Of a stretch of DNA of 57,447 nucleotides, positions 17,065-28,131 are shown one piece after another. Numbering within the stretch: the first letter of the stretch is position 1; each line of letters begins with the position of its first letter. This DNA comes from Neelides folsomi (lineage: Eukaryota > Arthropoda > Collembola > Neelipleona > Neelidae). Under the pieces are notes generated by a model. That model was not told the DNA's origin, ran no database searches, and saw only the letters and a program-made list of their open reading frames with translations. The stretch covers positions 1 to 57,447 of the forward strand of contig JAQGBZ010000381.1 of assembly GCA_034687125.1 (NCBI GenBank), in the 5' to 3' direction. The position numbers and the translations under genes were made by a program.

Positions 17065-19562
17065 TCAAGATATTGAACACATTGGTAAGTTGACATCTCC
17101 AAAAACATTAAGTTCAAATAAAGAAGCTAAAGAAATGAAGGTAATGTACATCAAAAGGGAAACAACTCCAACTTTCTTGTCCAATTTGAACTTGTTGAGG
17201 GCCAATACAAAGTAGAAGAAGAACATTGACGCAATGAGCAAAATGACTGAATATTCAATTCCACCTGAATGGATGCTAATAAAATTGCTCGTTTTATCAT
17301 CTTCTGTCAAAATTAAGGATTGAATGAGCCAAGGAACTCCCAAGCAAATTAAAATATCAAATGTATTGCTTGCAATTGAACTGCTCAATCCCATCGTACC
17401 AAGTCCTTATAGTATAAAAACATAAGTATAGTAAGAAATGCATTAAATACACAATTTACCATATTCATTTACAGATCATATTCTACGTATTAATAATATA
17501 CATATATCTGTAGTTTACCTTGTCTGGCCACAATAAAAGAAGAAATAAGCTCTGGAACGCTCGTGCCTGCACCAACAAGAGTCACTCCCATTATGGAATC
17601 AGGAGCTTGGAATGTATGCCCTAAATCAAAAGACAAATTTAATGTTCATTTGTAAGATTTGGTCAATATAATTAGTAGAATTATAATAATTTAAATTAAA
17701 GTTGTAATTATCATTTTTAAACATTACCGATGATTGTCATCATCCAAGATATCAAATATGACAAAATTGCAATCCAAACAATTGACATGACGAAAGATAG
17801 CGGATAAAGAGAATGGAAAGTTTTTGTCCGGGAATCGGGAATTGTCATTTTTAGTGCAAAACGAGCTGGCCAAGAAACTACCCAAAGAATCTTTCTCGCA
17901 ATGTTTCCATTCAATGGAAATTTAAATACTTGAAATTCATCCGCTAATTAAGAAAAAACTTAAATTACAATTATTTTCCAATTAATTTAAGTCTATAGAT
18001 TTGTTAAATATACCATTTGTACTATATTCATCCATTTCTTCGATTTCTTGTTCAATATTTAAACTGCGATTTTCTTCAGAGTAGTAATTCAATTTTCTAT
18101 CATCTTTATACATTCACAAGATTGTTAAAATGATTAAATTAACTTTATTGATTAATATAAAATATATTAGTTTTAAAATTTTTAAATGGATTATACCCTT
18201 TAACAAAAGTTGAGACTCATTTGATGATTCTGAATTACATTTAATAGAAAGTAAATTCATAAGTTTTTTAAATTGTCTTTTAACCGCTTCGTTTTTCCAA
18301 ATTACTTAAAAAATAAGTTAAAAAAATTAATATCTATACAACATATTACAACGGATATTATTTAAATGCATTTTTACTACACATCTTTAAAATTCTGATT
18401 AAGATTGAAATAAAAATATTAATTTTCAACTTTACAAACGACGTAGAAGAAGTATGAAATGATGAGAACCAGGGCTTCATACCAAAACACTTCTCTGTTG
18501 TAAAGAATCCCAATAAGAAGACCCACAGAAAAGATGTAAAATATTGTATCTCTTGTTATAGGATACCATTCGAGTGGTTTTTTCTTTTCATATAAAATTT
18601 TTACTTTAAAATTATCATACTTAAATATGCTAAATTGTGTGAATAAAATAATATACAAAAATTGAACCAAACCATATTTGCAAATAGACCACATAGTGCA
18701 GCAACGGCCAAAACATTAAAAACGGCACTTCCCACAATTGTTCCGACTCCGATGTCCCCATGTGTCACAAATGTTCCGACAACATTTGTGAAAAGTTCTG
18801 GTGCTGAAGTTGCAATTGCCATAAAAGTCGCTCCGGCCACATCACTTGGAAGTTTCAGCTCTAGAAATTAAAAATTTAACAAATATTACTTACACACATA
18901 AAGTTGTAAATAACTTTCACCTTTACAAATTCTCTTGACTGAAGGAACAAAATATTTATCACAACAATGACCAACAATATAAAAGATATAAAAGGAGATG
19001 AAAAAATGGAAAATGACGGCCCCGTCCCTTCTTTCATCTTGAGTGAAAAGATCAGTAGGAAAATCCTCAATTGCTGGGCGCGTGCAATTTTTATATTCAT
19101 TAATTTGAGTTCCATTTTCCGTTTTATTTTCACTGATTGATTGAGTTAAAAGTGGTTTTGGATTGTAATCTTCTTCCCAATAGAACGCATGAATTGAAGC
19201 TTAAAACATAATACGTAAAAAATAATTAAAAAAAGGTAAATTGCAGTTGACGAAGTATACAATAGTACCTGTAGATTGGGAGACTTGTTTGTCTGTCAAT
19301 CTAAATGTACTATTAGGTCAACAGCATTTATAAGTATGAGCTATATTAAAAAGATCTTTATATTTCAAACATTGATCATACGGATATTAACTTGTGAAAA
19401 TTGAGCGTTTTGAATTTCCAATGCAAACACTTTCCCTTCAATTATTTCAATTAAAAGAAAAAGTAATATTAATGAGAATTTAAATTTTAATAACTTTCTC
19501 TGATTCTGCTCAATCTTTCTGTTTAACTTCAAAAAATCCAAGCCCCGTTGATAATTTCCCAT
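17065..19562 (-). CDS. K+-dependent Na+/Ca2+ exchanger (SLC24/NCKX family)
   Basis: Ten exons join in frame: 19562-19392, 19300-19261, 19199-18921, 18860-18673, 18619-18436, 18304-18197, 18103-18014, 17943-17728, 17620-17519 and 17405-17065, giving 572 residues. A hydrophobic signal-like segment lies at about 28-48. The NCKX leader CTRPAIEDFPTDLFTQDERR is clear. The alpha-1 repeat reads GATFMAIATSAPELFTN and GVGTIVGSAVFN; the alpha-2 repeat reads GVTLVGAGTSVPELISS and SSSIASNTFD. The protein ends with FGDVNLPMC. It should extrude Ca2+ and K+ in exchange for Na+ at the plasma membrane. The acidic residue of alpha-2, usually Asp (PDL), is Glu here (PEL), and the usual GLGDMA is GLGTMG. The central cytosolic loop is short and acidic. 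Exon 2 and the exon 5/6 junction are the least certain joins. Confidence 0.92.
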
Positions 19563-20563
19563 AATATGGATAAAATTTGATTTTAATAGTATTTGTATTT
19601 TATTTCTAAAATGCTAATTTAATTTAATAGAATATTACAACTTGTATGCTGGTTTAAATAAAATATATTATTATATTTAAGGTCTTGGTAGAGGGAGGAA
19701 AGCTCGTTTACATTTTTATCTTAGGATAGAATTAGTTAATGTTTATAATGTTGATAGGATAGCTAAGTATTATATAGAATATTATGATAGACATAGAATC
19801 CTACATAGAAAAACATGCTCCGAGATAGTAAAATAATACATTACAAAATACTATGTATACCTAGCTTACTTATTTTTACTCAAACTACATCAACATATTT
19901 CTAATATGCATACAGTACATGTATTAAAAATACTCTAAATGTATTGTAGTACAGAAATTAAAAGTGAAAAATATTGAAGATTACATTCTTTTCAATTTCA
20001 TTGAATTCGTATTTATGTTGTATTATATAATCTTTGAAAGATACAAAAGACAAACGTGTTTACTTTAATAAAGTTTGATAAGATTTGATAGAACTTCATA
20101 TTCATGTTAATCAAGTCACCATTTAAGCATAATACATATTTATGAATATGTCATTTAAAACTTTTATTAAACTATTATTAAATACAACTCATTAAACATA
20201 TGCAGTCGTTTTTATTAAATAATTATTTATTTTTGAAACATTAAAGATTTAACAAACATTTAAACAGATGGATCTTTATTTTCTCATGATAAATCTGATG
20301 GTAATAATGACGTTAATTTTGAAGAAAGCATATTAGCAACACATTACACTTTTACGCAATATCTAACAACCTTCACATTCATCCTTTTCACATTTTTAAA
20401 CAATTTAACAATCATTTATTTAATATGAATTTACGTATTTAACCTGATGCATAAAATTAAAACTATTCATAGGAATTTTAATGCACACATTTATCGTTTG
20501 ACTTTCAATTCGGAAAAGGTTTCTAATAAAGTTTTTAATATTACTTTTTAAAAAGATTTTTAA
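19563..20563. other. Intergenic, divergent promoters
   Basis: AT-rich region between the exchanger (-) and the CUB-trypsin (+). No exon, clear TATA box or repeat recognised. Confidence 0.5.
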
Positions 20564-22357
20564 ATGTTTTCAATTTTTATCCTCCCAATAATTTTTATCA
20601 ATCTCTTATTATTTGGAACTGGGTATGGAAAAATCCGTACGGTAAGAGATTCAACATGCGAATTCTCCCATACATTTGAATCCATCGGTCAATCTGCTTT
20701 TCTCCAATCTCCCAATTACCCTGAAGAATATCCGCCCAATGCTGATTGCACTTATTATTTGGAATCTCCACCATCAACCAAACTCAACATCAACTGCGAT
20801 GAATTCAATGTCGAGCCTTCTTCCTCTGGTTGTTTAAAAGACAAATTCTTTTATTCCCTCACGGGAGACCATACATTCAAAAGCAGCGTCCTCACATGCG
20901 GATCTGGGAATTTGAACAAAATATCCAAAGCTAACCAATTGGCCGTTAAATTCCAATCAAATGAAATCAATCCAATGATAAATACGAAATTCAGATTCAA
21001 GTGCAAAATCACTGTCGTTCCCAAAAATCCTCCTTCAACAGTTAAACCAATAACAACAACAACTGTGCCAAAAGTTCAACATGTTGCTCCGAAACCTCAA
21101 CCTGCAGCTCCAGCTCCAGCAAACCCAGGCCAATTGTTTGATCCTTTTTGCGCTTGTGGGGTTCGAAATGACAATGTAATTAATTAAACTTTACAACTAA
21201 AATAATTATATTATAAATAATATTAACATTAACAGTACAGGATCGAACAGTGAACTATTATTAAAAATTCTAAAGTGTTTTTATATTAAAATTTTAGACA
21301 AGAATCGTGAACGGATTTGATGCACTTGTAAATGAATTCCCTTGGCATGTGGGTCTTTACAATGAACGTTTGGGACAGTTCTGTGGTGGGACGATTATCA
21401 GCAACAATTTCATTATTACAGCTGCTCATTGCACAGAACAAGTCCAAACTGGAGAAGAGTTCTATGTAGACGCTGGTGACCACGACATCACTTCAATCTC
21501 AGAAGCAGGCAACATTTTAATTAAAATCCAAGGAGGAATTCTTGAACATTTTGCTTATAATAATAAAAATCAAGACAATGACATTGCAATTATTAAATTG
21601 CCAACCCCGCTTAATTTCACCAAAGAAGTAATTAAAATTAATTTAAGCATAATGTTAAAATATTACTCACCATTATTATTTATCAATAAACATAATGTTA
21701 GATTATTTTAATTTTTAATTGTGAAATTTTCATCATTTAAAGATTCAACCAATATGTCTCCCATGGGCAATGAAAGGAAGAAATCTAATGGGATCAAAAG
21801 TTGTTGCAAGCGGTTGGGGGAAATTATCCCATAATGGAGGACATCCAGAAATTCTACAAAAAGTTGAACTCAATTTATTAACTGGTGGGCAATGTATGAA
21901 GTTTTATGGGAATGCAATTACAAACAACATGATCTGTACGCTTTCTCCTGGGAAAGATACTTGCCAAGTACATAATTTTAATATTACATAATATACAAAT
22001 ATTTAAAATTTAAAAAAGTCTAATTAATTTATTATGCAGCTTCGTTCATAAATACATAAATAGGCGATATTTTTATTGTATTAAGGGAGATTCGGGCGGT
22101 TCGATCGATTTATTTGACCAAACGACCGGTAAATGGACTGCGATTGGTGTTGTGAGCTGGGGCGTTGGTTGTGCTGTCCCAAACAAACCGGGAGTTTACA
22201 CTTTCATACCCAATTATCTTGGTTGGATTTTACAAAATACAAAAGGTAACTTAATTTTAAGAAAAATATTACTTTTTTATGTTTAGTTTGTTACTTATGT
22301 ATGTACAAATAAAAATCTCTTTATTTTATTTTAGGAGAAACATATTGCAAACCTTGA
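20564..22357 (+). CDS. CUB-domain trypsin-like serine protease
   Basis: Five exons join in frame: 20564-21175, 21298-21627, 21743-21967, 22086-22245 and 22335-22357, giving 449 residues. A signal peptide (about 1-22) is followed by a CUB domain (about 32-147), a Thr/Pro/Ala-rich linker, and a cysteine-bearing stretch CACGVRNDN. The protease domain is freed at TR-IVNG (Ile207). Its catalytic triad is His248 (TAAHC), Asp299 (DNDIAI) and Ser392 (GDSGG). Asp386 in KDTCQGDSGG sits at the S1 pocket, so it should cut after Arg or Lys. The protein is secreted as a zymogen. The domain order fits the arthropod CUB-serine protease group; haemolymph or digestive roles are both possible. AATAAA at 22398-22403 is a likely poly(A) signal. 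Confidence 0.94.
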
Positions 22358-22713
22358 TCCACAGTTTAACAGATTAAAGAATTGACCCAATATGAGAAAT
22401 AAATAAAGGGATAACACATTTGAAACAATTTTTTCACAATCTATCTTAATAAAATATTAAAATCTGCTTTTCATTTACTCATACATACTATACACTTAAT
22501 GTTAGTATATCGCAAATTGAATGAGAAGTAACACAGTAAATAATTATAATTAACCAATAAGTTACTTGAATATTGAGTTATTAAAGAAACAAATGAGCAT
22601 TTATTCCCATATTGCAATTTATTGCAAAACACAAGTTGGGTTATTAAATAAAGCAATTAAATTCTACGTATTATTAAATTATTGACATAAAATTGCTAAT
22701 TTTTAACTTCACA
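22358..22713. other. Intergenic, no gene seen
   Basis: Contains the poly(A) signal of the protease gene, then AT-rich DNA leading to the next plus-strand gene. Confidence 0.5.
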
Positions 22714-23842
22714 ATGTCAAACCATCATCAAAAACATTCTGGTTATTTCGATATGAACGAATTTCAAGAAGTATGCGTTTTTATGAACCATTATCTATTT
22801 ATGAATACTTATAATGAGATGATCTAATGCTAGATGTAGATGTAATGCTATGATGGTATACCTATATTAATTATTTTTATAGAATTTCTTGTTACAAGCA
22901 AAGAAGCTCAATGAACTAAATCTCAAACACCAATTGGCTCCTGAAAATATGGATATTGCAAGAAAGGCCTTAAAGGAGGATCTTATGAATAAAGTCAAAG
23001 ATTTTGACCTAGATGACGTCAATGTGAAGAACATCAACAAAACTATTAAGCAAATCGAAGGATTCGACAATTTCTTTGGGAATATTTTGACCCTTGAACA
23101 CTTGATTCATTCTTTAGGGACATCAATTGTGATGTCAATCGGATGTTCCATTTTCATCCACGCACAAGGTTTCATTCGCGGATTTGACAATGAATTTGAA
23201 TGGGATTTCATTCAGCTCCTCATTCTCCCATTTACAATTTTCCTTGTCATATTTCCTATCTTGTTCATTTTAGGGAGGTATAATCCATTTTTTAATTATT
23301 TTTTAAACGCTGTTCAATTTAATCAATTTTGAATAAAAACGAAGAGTTATTTTATAATTAATTTCAGATATTTTGAAGAAATGACTTCTGGTCGAAATCG
23401 AAATCCAAAAGCTGAGAATTTCCAAAATTCGCATATTTCATCAAATGGAAATAAAATTGAAGCTAAAAGACGTCCACGCACCTTTAAAGATAAATTCAAA
23501 AGTTTGAATAAACGAATTCAAACAACCGAAGCTTTATCTCAATTTCAAGACTTTACTTCAAGCGCTTTTAACATGAGTAGCCAGTCAGAAAATCATTCAG
23601 ATGACCAAAGAGGTGAAATTGTCGGAAGTGACGATGATCAGCCAAGAAGTGAAAGGAAGAATGTGAGAAAAAATTCGTTTTGGGATGACATTCCTTCCCC
23701 CATTTCTTTTTCTCCGTCACCTTTGAAATTCCAAGATGGTGTTGAGGAAGAAGATGAAGGTGAAATTTTGACGTCAATTTGTGGTTTTCTCAATCAATCT
23801 GCTGCTGGAAAATTTCGAAGGACAAATGAAAAATGTAATTAA
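22714..23842 (+). CDS. Unrecognised two-TM protein with a charged C-terminal tail
   Basis: Three exons join in frame: 22714-22770, 22883-23277 and 23368-23842, giving 308 residues. The N-terminal third is charged and helical-looking (residues about 20-75). Two hydrophobic stretches follow, near 94-115 (SLGTSIVMSIGCSIFIHAQG) and 128-149 (LLILPFTIFLVIFPILFILG). Residues 150-308 form a hydrophilic, Ser-, Asn-, Arg- and Glu-rich tail with little predicted order. I do not recognise a family. Clean splice sites, matching phases and a strong hydrophobicity pattern support a real gene. Both termini probably face the same side of the membrane. Confidence 0.72.
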
Positions 23843-24275
23843 GTAATATAAACTAATTATAGCAATTAAGAATTAAGGTATAGTTCTTGTAATAAATGTA
23901 TAGTAAATATATATGTACCAATACGGGATTGTGATTTTAATCTTCTAATTTCGTTTGTAAAAATAAAAATTTTCAATAAATTCACGTTAATAAAAAATAC
24001 ATTTTACCATGTTATTGCATTTATTTATCAGGTTAAGTTATCAGTAAAAATTATATTTTCACTAGCCCACCCAGATGACATAGGTGATAGGTCTATGTCA
24101 TATGAAATTTTGCAAGTACCATTAATGATAATTACATAACTACCTATTATAGATTAGTCGTTTACTTCTTGCTAGATTAATATATATAAAAATCAAAATG
24201 AAAGAGACTTTTAAATGAATTCATTGTTCATTGAAAATGTTCATAGAAATTTATTTATTTATTATTTATTATTAT
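23843..24275. other. Intergenic between convergent genes
   Basis: AT-rich; the ATTTATTTATTTATTATTTA block at 24250-24270 provides poly(A)-signal-like sequence for the minus-strand gene that ends at 24276. Confidence 0.5.
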
Positions 24276-24893
24276 TCAAAGACGCCGAAATGAAGTGTCT
24301 GATGATTTTGAAAATGAGTTTGATTTGAGTTGCTGGTGATGAGTCACTTCGTCAGTCGCAAGGATGTAATTGTGCAAAGCTCGTGATTTCATCTCATCCA
24401 ATTCATCTTCTGCTTCAAACTCAGTCGAAACGATTTCTGAAAAACAAATATTTGTATATTATCAATTCCGTCAATGCAGTATAACGTATAACTTTAAGAT
24501 CAAATATTCCAACCATTAGAATTTATTTTGGCGAGGATGTTAATAAACGATCCACGAAGTCGAATTTTCGCCTCTTCCTCTGACTCTGAAGATGCGCTGC
24601 TGAACTGACATGACTTTTTCACATAATCTGGCACCCCTTTCGGATCCCGATCATAAATAATGTGATGAACAATGATGGCAATGATAACTAAAATAACACT
24701 TAAAACCAAATAATATTTCAATTAAATATTGAACTTTTCAATATATTATTAATGAGGAATTTTTGATTGGATTGAATGATGAAATAATATATACATCTGT
24801 ATAATATATTATTCAATACGTAAGTTAATTGTTGTCATTAAATTACTAAATCATTGCAGCAAGAATGAGAAATCCACAGACAAGGACCAACAT
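24276..24893 (-). CDS. Small membrane-anchored protein, unrecognised
   Basis: The best model has three exons: 24893-24847, 24698-24514 and 24436-24276, giving 130 residues in one frame. The N-terminal 35-40 residues are almost entirely hydrophobic (MLVLVCGFLILAAMIYV and on through VILVIIAIIVHHI), which makes one long or two short membrane segments. Next comes IYDRDPKGVPDYVKKSCQF, an acidic Ser/Glu stretch, then a polar tail ending SSDTSFRRL. The last two exons are well supported by phase and splice sites. The first exon and start are uncertain: the exon at about 24850-24935 stays open upstream of this ATG, and there may be another exon before it. No family recognised. Confidence 0.5.
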
Positions 24894-24935
24894 TTCAATA
24901 GCCAAAACAATGAAGTCACTTTGCCCTGAATTAAC

Positions 24936-25492
24936 TTTTCTGTAATATTCAAATATTACCAAATTTTAAGTTAATTTTGATCAATTATTATTTATACAAA
25001 ACCTCTCATTTCACTATAATAATACTTAATGTTAGTTCAATGTTCAACAAATAATATATTTTATTTGGACATATGTCAGTTAATTAATAAGAATAAAAAA
25101 TACATGAAATTAAAGAGGAGTGGTTGCCGCGAATCCATTTTCCTTTTATTTGTGAGAACTGTCCACTGTCCAGTTAGTCCCAACTTTACCTTGTGTATTT
25201 TAAATCAATAAATAGGCCTTATGAATGATCAAATCTTGATTCAATCTTTCTCGAATCAAAAATGTTTATTTCAATGGAGTTTCGACGGGGATTTAAACTC
25301 GATGAAGTTTTGGTGTAATACTTTTAATGATGAAGTCGATGATAGTAGAATGATGGATGTTGTAATCATTTTACAGATGGTAATGAAAAGGGAAGTAAAA
25401 TGTAGTGCAAAAACGTTATAATGGTTTAGCAAATAAATAATTCTTTTGTTTATTAGACAAGCATTAAATTACACAAAAATATATACATTTTT
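24936..25492. other. Intergenic, no gene seen
   Basis: Mostly AT-rich. A more GC-rich patch at about 25110-25190 is open on the plus strand, but carries no recognisable product. Confidence 0.45.
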
Positions 25493-26614
25493 TTACATTT
25501 TGTACAGTGAAAAGATGGGTAGAATGTAAAACAGAAGATAAAAAACACCAATTGATGATACAGAAGTTCCAGAATTTCCTGAATAGATAAAAATGCAAGT
25601 CTCGTTTTCAAAAAAGTATTGATTTTTGCAATTGCAATAAAAATCCGTCCCATTGGTTTTCACACATTCGGCATTCTCATCATTGCAATTTCTTTCCCTT
25701 GCAGCATTACAAATATGGTTGGTTTTGAACAGGCAAGATTTAGTCTCATTGTTGAAAATCGTATCAGTTTTGCAATTGCAATAATAATCCGTCCCATTGG
25801 TTTTCACACATTCGGCATTCTCATCATTGCAATTTCTTTCCCTTGTAGCATTACAAATATGGTTGGTTTTGAACAGGCAAGATTTAGTCTCATTGTTGAA
25901 AATCATATCAGGTTTTTTATTGCATTCCTTTGTTACATTCCTTACAATATTAATAATAAGAGAATCATTGTTAATATTTTCAGGTTTGAATTTCTTCACG
26001 CAATGTCCATAGATCTTCATGTATCCCTCCTTGCAAAAACATTTGTCTTTCTTTGTTTCAATGTCCTTGAAACAATAAGCGTTTGACGTACATTTTGGAA
26101 ATTCAATTCCATCAGTTGAACAATTTTCATTTCCAGCTTTCACTCGACATTCTCCTCTGATAAATGAATGTTGATTTGGTCGAGCACAAGAACAAAAATT
26201 ATATTTTGAACATTCTAAAAAATCCTCACTTTTGCACCAATCTGAGTCGTAACAAATTTGCCCATAATGATGAGATTTATTGGGTTTGCAGCCAACATTG
26301 CCTTCTTTATTTGTATAAGGTTCCCTATATGTGAGACAATGGCAGATTCCGCTTAAACAAATTGATTCATCGGTGCATTTGTAATTATCCCCTTTAGGAT
26401 TTCTTCTGCAATCTCCGCCAACTGGAATTGCACATTTGTAAACGTGATTTTCGGGGAAATTCGCTCCTGGGTATTCACAATCTCCGTTGGTAATTGTTCC
26501 ATTGAGTACGCAATTTCTTTCAAATAAACAAAGATTCTCATAACCATTCCCTGTGGAAAACTTTGATAGATTGATTAAATTCAATAAAATAAATAAAATG
26601 TTTATCGGGTCCAT
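25493..26614 (-). CDS. Secreted or GPI-anchored EGF-like cysteine-rich protein
   Basis: A single coding exon of 373 residues, starting at MDPINILFILLNLINL, a signal peptide. The body is rich in cysteine, with short EGF-like and related modules, such as CHCLTYREPY, CSCARPNQHS and CFCKEGYMKIYGHC. Residues about 235-340 contain two nearly identical 48-residue units around NHICNA-RERNCNDENAECV, each ending YCNCK. Many N-x-S/T sites are present. The C-terminus is a small-residue stretch (SGNSGTSVSS) followed by a hydrophobic tail, which fits a GPI signal or a single TM anchor. An extracellular adhesion or binding role is likely. No enzyme domain is seen. Confidence 0.8.
   Translation of the reverse strand: MDPINILFILLNLINLSKFSTGNGYENLCLFERNCVLNGTITNGDCEYPGANFPENHVYKCAIPVGGDCRRNPKGDNYKCTDESICLSGICHCLTYREPYTNKEGNVGCKPNKSHHYGQICYDSDWCKSEDFLECSKYNFCSCARPNQHSFIRGECRVKAGNENCSTDGIEFPKCTSNAYCFKDIETKKDKCFCKEGYMKIYGHCVKKFKPENINNDSLIINIVRNVTKECNKKPDMIFNNETKSCLFKTNHICNATRERNCNDENAECVKTNGTDYYCNCKTDTIFNNETKSCLFKTNHICNAARERNCNDENAECVKTNGTDFYCNCKNQYFFENETCIFIYSGNSGTSVSSIGVFYLLFYILPIFSLYKM
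25625..25912. repeat. 144-bp tandem duplication inside the EGF-like gene
   Basis: Two adjacent copies with a period of 144 bp (48 codons), differing at only a few bases. For example, the CCGTCCCATTGG block at 25645 recurs at 25789. The length is a multiple of three, so the frame is kept and an EGF-like unit is duplicated. Confidence 0.9.
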
Positions 26615-27242
26615 TTTCACTGATGGATTGACTTTGATCAATTATATCTTTATCTTATTATATTTTTTTCCACATTAGTCTGTTTATTCATTCATTTGCT
26701 GTTTTTTGAATATGAATAAAAATATGGCAGGGAAAGAAATTGTACATTAACTATAATTTTTATTTTAATGACAATAACGCATTGAATGACAAAATTTTGA
26801 ATAATTTAAATTTAACCTTCAACATTTTGTATATAATTTCTTTATTATAAATTTTTATATAAATGACAAACTTAATGAAATTAATGATTATGATTAGGTA
26901 TACAAATATTACTTATACTAACGAAAAGTTTGTCAATGAGATAAGGCTCATTGACATTGAAATTCAATCTGCTAGAATATTTTTGAATAAGATTTATTGG
27001 AATCAGAATTATTAAAATAAATTGATTCATTTTACATTGAGCATAACATTTATTCAGTAAAATGCAAATGCATTCTTGTGTATGAGAGAATCATCTTATA
27101 GATTAATAATATTCGCTATAATTTTATTTTGAAAATTAATCTATTTGAAATAACAACTATGATTTTACAAATTAATAATTGGATAATATATTTAGATATT
27201 ATATTGGTTTTAATCTTATAATTATAACATTAAGATAAGATA
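26615..27242. other. Intergenic, no gene seen
   Basis: AT-rich upstream flank of the EGF-like gene. The only notable neighbour is the inverted-repeat element that begins at 27243. Confidence 0.5.
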
Positions 27243-27599
27243 CTCTAAAATCTCCATTAAAACGCGGGGTCTCCATTAGAACGCGGGTCTCTATTAGAAC
27301 GCGGGTCTCAATTAGTGCGCGGGTCTTTATAATAAAACTCGCATCTTTTGAGGTGTGAGCATTGATAAATTAAATGAAATAGACTCTATAAAAATATTTA
27401 AATGAAAATCATTCATATTTTACAAAATTTAAACATGAAATAGTTAAGTTTTCCAAAGAAAATTGTAAAAATTAATTATAGAATTTTAGATTTACGAATA
27501 AAGCGCGGGTCTCTAATAGAACGCGGGTCTCTATTAGAACGCGGGGTATTTTTCAATTCTGCGAATAGAACGCGGGGCGTTCTAATGGAGATTTTAGAG
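27243..27599. mobile_element. MITE-like element with TIRs and TA target duplication
   Basis: The left end CTCTAAAATCTCCATTA and the right end, its reverse complement, are terminal inverted repeats of about 24 bp with one mismatch. TA dinucleotides flank both ends (27241-27242 and 27600-27601), as with Tc1/mariner-class insertions. Inside each end lie three to four tandem copies of a GC-rich unit around AGAACGCGGGTCTCTATT, while the centre is AT-rich and has no coding frame. At 357 bp it cannot encode a transposase, so it is a nonautonomous element. Confidence 0.85.
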
Positions 27600-27601
27600 T
27601 A

Positions 27602-28131
27602 TGATATTTATTTTCCATTGCGATAATCATTTTTACAGATAAATAAATTAATATTAGAATACTTATATAATATTGACAATGGCAAATTCACCCAATTTAT
27701 ACCATTAATATAATGCATATTGGTATTATGAATATATTGTATATGAGATTAGTTTCTCTCATACAATAACATTGTATAATGTATCAAAATTGTTATATGC
27801 AGATAAATAATCAATAATGTTATATTTACTGATAATTCATTTCCCTTTTAGATTTCCCCATCAAAATGATCAAAACAATGTTCTAGCAACAACTCTTCAA
27901 TTGTACTCAATTAAATTAAAATAATCTATACTTTTTATCATACAAATATTTCAAATCCTTTAATTTATTCCGCCGTACTTTTGTGAGTTAGAATTTATAT
28001 GATTTTTTACAATCTCAATTTTGTCAAACATGCCAACGTCCAGTGTTCAATTAAAACAAATCTCAGCATTATTTCGCTAAAGAAGAGCAGATAGTATTAA
28101 TAAAACACATGACATAATTAACACATTAAAT
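27602..28131. other. Intergenic, no gene seen
   Basis: AT-rich upstream flank of the SLC19-like transporter gene. No TATA box or exon placed. Confidence 0.5.

Noticed and set aside
16895..17215. Plus-strand frame of 106 residues
   Set aside because: Overlaps the last exon of the exchanger on the other strand and has no domain.
25619..26086. Plus-strand frame of 155 residues with hydrophobic repeats
   Set aside because: It is the antisense of the EGF-like gene. Its repeat is just the 144-bp tandem duplication read backwards.
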